A stretch of 26,858 nt of DNA from the NCBI GenBank assembly GCA_937937585.1, contig CALDCB010000017.1:1-26858 (forward strand), given 5' to 3'. The stretch is from an uncultured Coriobacteriaceae bacterium. GTDB taxonomy: Bacteria > Actinomycetota > Coriobacteriia > Coriobacteriales > Eggerthellaceae. The translations under genes and the position numbers were made by a program. The stretch's first letter is position 1. Each line of letters starts with the position of its first letter. Positions 23,451 to 26,858 of this stretch are shown here, one piece after another. Below the pieces are notes generated by a model. It did not search any database. It was not told the origin of the DNA and saw nothing but the letters and a program-made list of their open reading frames with translations.

Positions 23451-25073
23451 TTAATCCAGAGGGATGGAGCCCTCTAGGACATCGTCCAGGTCGCGCGTTC
23501 CTCCATCCGAGTCCATGTAGTGATCGAACTCCTCAAGCACCGATGCTTCGGGCTCGGGCGTGAGCTTCGACACGATGAAAATGGCCAGGCATCCAAGGAT
23601 GAAGGCAGGCAGCAGCTCGTAAACGCCGAACACGCCGCCAAGCGGCTTGATGAAGTTGTGCCAGACAAGAACAGTCACGGCGCCGGTTACCATGCCGGCG
23701 ATAGCGCCTTGTTTGGTCGTGCGTCTCCAGTACAGCGAGAACAGCGTAAGGGGGCCGAATGACGCGCCCAGGCCCGCCCAGGCATACGAGACGACGGTGA
23801 AGATGACCGAGTTCTCGTCCCAGGCCACCAAGATGCCGAACAACAGGACTGCTGCCAGCGTGATGCGGGAGACGATGAGAACCTGGTTGTCGGTTGCGTC
23901 TTTCTTGAACACGGCGCGGAAGATGTTCTCGGCAACGGAGGATCCGGTGATCAGCAGATAGGACGAAGCCGACGACATCGATGCGGCCAAGATACCTGAA
24001 ACCACGATGCCGCACAGAAGCGAGGGGAGCATGATGCGCGAAAGAACGATGAAGATGTTCTCGGCAGCAGACTGGGTAAGAAGCTCGGTGGGGATGACCG
24101 CACGGCCGATTAAGCCGATCATGACGGCGCAGAACATCGAGATGACAACCCAGACGATGGCGATGATGCGCGACTGCTTGACTTCTTCGGCGCTGCGGAT
24201 GCCCATGAAGCGGACAAGAACCTGAGGCATGCCGAAGTAGCCCAGGCCCCACGACAACGTGGAGACAATGGTGAGCAAACCGTATTCGGCGGGCATGCCG
24301 AACAGCGGAACGCCGTCGCTTACCGTTTGCATGCCGTTCGCGTCGAGGACGGGCACGGCGGTTTGGGTCATCGACAGGTAGCCGGGGATGTCGGATAGGA
24401 AGGCAGCCGCGTTCTCGATGCCGCTTGCCATGCCGATGGAACCAAGAACCACAACGGCCAGGGCGAAGAACATCAGGCAACCTTGGACGAAGTCGGTTGC
24501 GACAACCGAAAGGTAGCCGCCTACCATCGTGTAAAGGAACACGATGATGGCGCCGAAGACCATCATGACGGCGTAATCAAGACCGAACAGGGTGTTGAAC
24601 AGCTTTCCGCAGGTAACGAAGCAGCTTCCAACGTAAACGCAAAAGAAGATCAAGACGATCACGGCGGCGATGGTGCCCACCGTTTGCTTCTCGTCGTGGA
24701 AGCGGTTGCTGTAGAACGCAGGCAGCGTGATGGAGTCGTTCGCCACCACAGAGTAGTTGCGCAGGCGCGCAGCGACGAGCTTCCAGTTCAAATAGGTGCC
24801 GCACGCCAAGCCGATGGCAGTCCAGCCAACGTCGGCAGCGCCCGAAAAGTAAGCCAAGCCGGGCAAGCCCATAAGGAGGTAACCCGACATGTCCGAGGCC
24901 TCGGCTGAAAGGGCGGTGAACCATGGGCCGATCTTGCGACCGCCCAGGAAGTACTCGGATGCTGACGAGTTCGACCTCTTTGCGTAAATGAAGCCGATGG
25001 TCAGCACTACGATGAAGTAAAGAAGAATGGCGAAGACTACCAAGAAGTCGCCGGAGCCCATTTTCATTTGCAC
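23451..25073 (-). CDS. putP: Sodium:solute symporter, PutP-like (sodium/proline)
   Basis: 540 residues with about thirteen membrane segments, the length and fold of the SSS family. The segment LSAEASDMSGYLLMGLPG near 55-72 is the PutP sodium/substrate-site signature. GILAASMSSASSYLLITGSSVAEN corresponds to the second sodium-site helix, although it departs from the PutP form I recall. It imports proline or another amino acid with sodium. GTG at 25073 is chosen with AAGGA 9 nt upstream, inside the end of the preceding aminotransferase gene. The gap is 5 nt, so the pair is an operon. The proline assignment is family-level; the transported solute may be a substrate of the neighbouring aminotransferase. 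Confidence 0.85.
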   Translation of the reverse strand: MQMKMGSGDFLVVFAILLYFIVVLTIGFIYAKRSNSSASEYFLGGRKIGPWFTALSAEASDMSGYLLMGLPGLAYFSGAADVGWTAIGLACGTYLNWKLVAARLRNYSVVANDSITLPAFYSNRFHDEKQTVGTIAAVIVLIFFCVYVGSCFVTCGKLFNTLFGLDYAVMMVFGAIIVFLYTMVGGYLSVVATDFVQGCLMFFALAVVVLGSIGMASGIENAAAFLSDIPGYLSMTQTAVPVLDANGMQTVSDGVPLFGMPAEYGLLTIVSTLSWGLGYFGMPQVLVRFMGIRSAEEVKQSRIIAIVWVVISMFCAVMIGLIGRAVIPTELLTQSAAENIFIVLSRIMLPSLLCGIVVSGILAASMSSASSYLLITGSSVAENIFRAVFKKDATDNQVLIVSRITLAAVLLFGILVAWDENSVIFTVVSYAWAGLGASFGPLTLFSLYWRRTTKQGAIAGMVTGAVTVLVWHNFIKPLGGVFGVYELLPAFILGCLAIFIVSKLTPEPEASVLEEFDHYMDSDGGTRDLDDVLEGSIPLD

Positions 25074-25078
25074 GTTCG

Positions 25079-26368
25079 TTATTCCTTATCCTCGAGCAGT
25101 TTCTCAACAGCAGCAAGCTTCACGCAGCAGACGAAGACGTCCAGCGCCACGGAAAGCTCCTCGAGCGGTGGGAGGGTAGGGGCGATGCGGATGTTCGTGT
25201 CGTACGGATCGTTCTTGCGAGGCCAGGTGGCGCCTGCTCCGGTCATGGTGACGCCTGCCGTCTTGGCGAGCTCGACGATGCGCTTGGCGCAGCCCTTGGG
25301 AGCGTCGAATGAGATGAAGTAGCCACCGCGCGGGTTGGTCCAGCTGCAGCCGTCAACTTCTGCAAGGCCTGCGGTGAGCTTTTCCTGCACGAGCTCGAAC
25401 TTCGGGCGGATGATGGCTGCATGCTTGCTCATATGCTTGGCAATGCCGTCGGCGTCTTTCAGGAACTTGACGTGACGCAGCTGGTTCATCTTGTCGTAGC
25501 CGATGACGGCGGGGCTGATGAGGCTCTTGATCTCGGCGATGTTCTCACCGCTTGCCGCGATTGCCGAGATGCCGGCGCCGGGGAAGGTGATCTTCGAGGT
25601 AGAGGCGAACTTCAAGTACCGGTTCGGGTTGCCGGCAGCGGCGCAAGCCTGGGCGATGTCCTTAAGCTGATCCTGGTTTTCGGGCTCATCGAACAAATGA
25701 TGCACACAATAAGCGTTGTCCCAGAAGATGCGGAAGTCTTCAGCAGCGCATTTCATGCTTGCAAGGCGATCGACGACTTCGTCGGAATACGTAGTGCCCG
25801 CAGGGTTGGAATACTTGGGCACGCACCAGATACCTTTGACAGAGGCGTCGTTCGCGACAGCCTGCTCGACGAAATCCATGTCGGGGCCGTCCTCGTTCAT
25901 GGGAACAGGGATAAGCTCGAAGCCGAAGCTTTCGGTTACCAGGAAATGCCTGTCATAACCGGGGACGGAGCAAAGCCACTTCACGTTATCCAGCTTGCCC
26001 CAGGGCGTAGAGCCAAGGGCGCCGTGCGCAACATAGCGGGAAACAGCGTTGTACATAAGGGTAAGGCTCGAGGCGCCGCCGACGATGACGTTCTCGGGCT
26101 TGTCGTCAAGCATTGCGGCCATAAGGCGTTTTGCCTCGGGGATGCCGTCCAATACTCCGTAGTTGCGGCAATCGGTGCCGTCCTCTGAGAAGCAATCATC
26201 GATTCCCGTAACGGTAGTAAGTAGAGGCATGCTTAGGTCGAGCTGGTCGGCGGCCGGCTTGCCACGGGCCATGTTCAGGGCAAGGCCGCGCGCCTTGATG
26301 TGCTCATACTCGTCGTCAAGGCGGGTTTTCAAGGCCTTAAGATCGGCTGATTCAAGGTCGGTGTACAT
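25079..26368 (-). CDS. Aminotransferase class I, subgroup Ic (aspartate aminotransferase-like)
   Basis: 429 residues, a PLP-dependent fold-type I aminotransferase. The N-terminal ALNMARGKPAADQLDLSMPLL is characteristic of the type Ic aspartate aminotransferases (AspT of corynebacteria, PF12897). The PLP site shows the pyridine-contact segment WDNAYCVHHL with an Asp-x-Ala-Tyr, and the Schiff-base Lys in FASTSKITFPGAG. A likely substrate-carboxylate Arg lies near NIRIAP. The reaction is probably aspartate + 2-oxoglutarate to oxaloacetate + glutamate. ATG at 26368 has AAAGGA (complement of 26376-26381) 7 nt upstream. It heads an operon with the symporter. Confidence 0.92.
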   Translation of the reverse strand: MYTDLESADLKALKTRLDDEYEHIKARGLALNMARGKPAADQLDLSMPLLTTVTGIDDCFSEDGTDCRNYGVLDGIPEAKRLMAAMLDDKPENVIVGGASSLTLMYNAVSRYVAHGALGSTPWGKLDNVKWLCSVPGYDRHFLVTESFGFELIPVPMNEDGPDMDFVEQAVANDASVKGIWCVPKYSNPAGTTYSDEVVDRLASMKCAAEDFRIFWDNAYCVHHLFDEPENQDQLKDIAQACAAAGNPNRYLKFASTSKITFPGAGISAIAASGENIAEIKSLISPAVIGYDKMNQLRHVKFLKDADGIAKHMSKHAAIIRPKFELVQEKLTAGLAEVDGCSWTNPRGGYFISFDAPKGCAKRIVELAKTAGVTMTGAGATWPRKNDPYDTNIRIAPTLPPLEELSVALDVFVCCVKLAAVEKLLEDKE

Positions 26369-26395
26369 ATATTTGTCCTTTCTTGGGGTCGAGTT

Positions 26396-26401
26396 ATTGT
26401 A
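26396..26401 (-). promoter_or_regulatory. Putative -10 box for the aminotransferase operon
   Basis: TACAAT on the minus strand lies 28 nt before the ATG. No good -35 is found at 16-18 bp, so an activator may be needed. Paired short repeats lie upstream at 26416-26464. Confidence 0.4.
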
Positions 26402-26415
26402 CCCCTAAGAGATTG

Positions 26416-26464
26416 CCGCTTGGTTTCATCGGCTTACTAAACTTACAAGCGGTCGTGAGCGGTC
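26416..26464. repeat. Paired short repeats upstream of the aminotransferase gene
   Basis: CCGCTTG (26416-26422) and its exact complement CAAGCGG (26446-26452) are 30 bp apart, about three turns. A direct repeat AGCGGTC is at 26448-26454 and 26458-26464, 10 bp apart. The arrangement could be a regulator-binding array. The remaining AT-rich part of this 345-nt gap (26465-26550) contains no gene I can support. Confidence 0.4.
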
Positions 26465-26604
26465 AAATAGACAAGGGGATTGGAAAAATAAAACGACTTT
26501 TCAAAAATCTTTTTTACCGAATTTTGGTGAAAAATAGCTAAAAGTAAGTGATGACCTGCGGAAACGAAGGAATCATGGAGACACACCCGGGGGCGTGTAG
26601 CTGA

Positions 26605-26633
26605 TTGACAGACCCCCGTACCTAGCGTAATAT
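26605..26633 (+). promoter_or_regulatory. Strong promoter of the tRNA operon
   Basis: TTGACA (26605-26610) is a perfect -35 and TAATAT (26628-26633) a fair -10, with 17 bp between them. Transcription would start near 26640, about 74 nt before tRNA-Tyr. A near-palindrome, ACACACCC-GG-GGGCGTGT (26581-26598), lies directly upstream. Confidence 0.75.
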
Positions 26634-26713
26634 TCTCAATCGCTCCGAGGGAAGTACGCTTTCCGAACGAGCGGCAGCTTGAAAAGTACACATGAATTTG
26701 AGCGAGCCAAAAT

Positions 26714-26798
26714 GGGCGTGTGCCCGAGTGGTTAAAGGGGACGGGCTGTAAACCCGTTAGCTATGCTTACCAAGGTTCGAATCCTTGCGCGCCCACCA
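26714..26798 (+). tRNA. tRNA-Tyr (anticodon GUA)
   Basis: An 85-nt class II tRNA with the CCA end encoded. The acceptor GGGCGTG pairs with CGCGCCC with one G-U. The anticodon stem ACGGG/CCCGT encloses the loop CTGTAAA, giving GTA. A long variable arm, as expected for tyrosine tRNA, precedes the T arm CAAGG-TTCGAAT-CCTTG. Confidence 0.96.
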
Positions 26799-26805
26799 TT
26801 TTCTC

Positions 26806-26858
26806 GCCCGTGTAGCTCAGTAGGTAGAGCACTTCGTTGGTAACGAAGAGGTCACCGG
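26806..26858 (+). tRNA. tRNA-Thr (anticodon GGU), partial at window edge
   Basis: It begins with GCCCGTG, followed by the D arm GCTC-AGTAGGTA-GAGC. The anticodon stem CTTCG/CGAAG encloses TTGGTAA, giving GGT. The window ends in the T arm. It lies 7 nt after tRNA-Tyr, so it shares the same transcript. Confidence 0.93.

Noticed and set aside
26510..26534. T-rich/A-rich dyad TTTTTTACC and GGTGAAAAA
   Set aside because: It has a G-U wobble and is largely A-T. There is no gene end for it to terminate, and it may be just part of the AT-rich spacer.
26443..26691. An 82-residue minus-strand open frame in the aminotransferase-tRNA gap
   Set aside because: It has no ribosome site or recognisable motif and spans the tRNA promoter. 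The region is AT-rich and best read as regulatory.
1..26858. CRISPR arrays, insertion sequences, integrases or phage genes
   Set aside because: No regularly spaced repeats, transposase motifs or recombinase motifs were seen, and no sharp change of base composition apart from the short AT-rich gap before the tRNAs.

Overview
The window looks like a stretch of chromosome from a strictly anaerobic, high-GC Gram-positive, most likely a Coriobacteriia/Eggerthellaceae-type actinobacterium. This is inference from several things: the GC-rich codon use, the single-subunit pyruvate:ferredoxin oxidoreductase of anaerobes, a Tat-type lipoprotein binding protein, a type Ic aminotransferase of the kind known from actinobacteria, and strong Shine-Dalgarno sites of the AAGGAG/AAAGGA type. 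I cannot name a species.

Layout, left to right. Positions 1-4498 (+) hold a cyclase-family hydrolase at the window edge, a DHA1-type MFS efflux permease, an ABC-F ATPase with a long basic/coiled-coil tail, and the tRNA wobble methyltransferase TrmL. Adenylate kinase follows with its own promoter (4634-5260, +) and ends at a strong terminator. Next come a large polytopic membrane protein (5421-7598, +), whose start lies 10 nt after a perfect TATAAT, and nagA (7631-8776, +). An 18-bp hairpin at 8875-8914 separates them from a convergent minus-strand block.

The minus-strand block (17551 down to 8941) reads in transcription order: Tat-lipoprotein solute-binding protein, permease, permease-ATPase fusion, ATPase, then nanA, nanK, nanE. 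nanA, nanK and nanE would split N-acetylneuraminate, phosphorylate ManNAc and epimerise it to GlcNAc-6-P. nagA across the terminator would deacetylate GlcNAc-6-P. Only the deaminase NagB is not in view. The adjacent Dpp/Opp-family transporter is therefore a good candidate for a Sat-type sialic acid importer rather than a peptide importer. The binding-protein promoter and the nanA promoter share a 16-bp element (13 of 16 identical) covering the -10 box and the start site, which suggests common control. An intrinsic terminator between the binding-protein gene and the permease genes, and a second hairpin between nanK and nanE, would set different expression levels along the block.

Divergent from the binding protein is nifJ, pyruvate:ferredoxin oxidoreductase (17987-21523, +). 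After its terminator comes a two-gene operon (21671-23193, +) of a YtrA-type GntR repressor and a DUF1648-type membrane protein. It is preceded by two near-identical palindromes, TGTTATA-N7-TATAACA and TGTTATA-N7-TAGAACA, which look like the repressor's own operators. A minus-strand pair, type Ic aminotransferase then putP-like sodium/solute symporter (26368 down to 23451), follows. The window ends with a strong promoter, tRNA-Tyr(GUA) and the start of tRNA-Thr(GGU).

Most of the window is ordinary housekeeping and catabolic sequence. The parts worth a second look are the candidate sialic acid regulon, the duplicated GntR operators, the possibly leaderless membrane-protein gene and the unusual metal-site residues in several enzymes.
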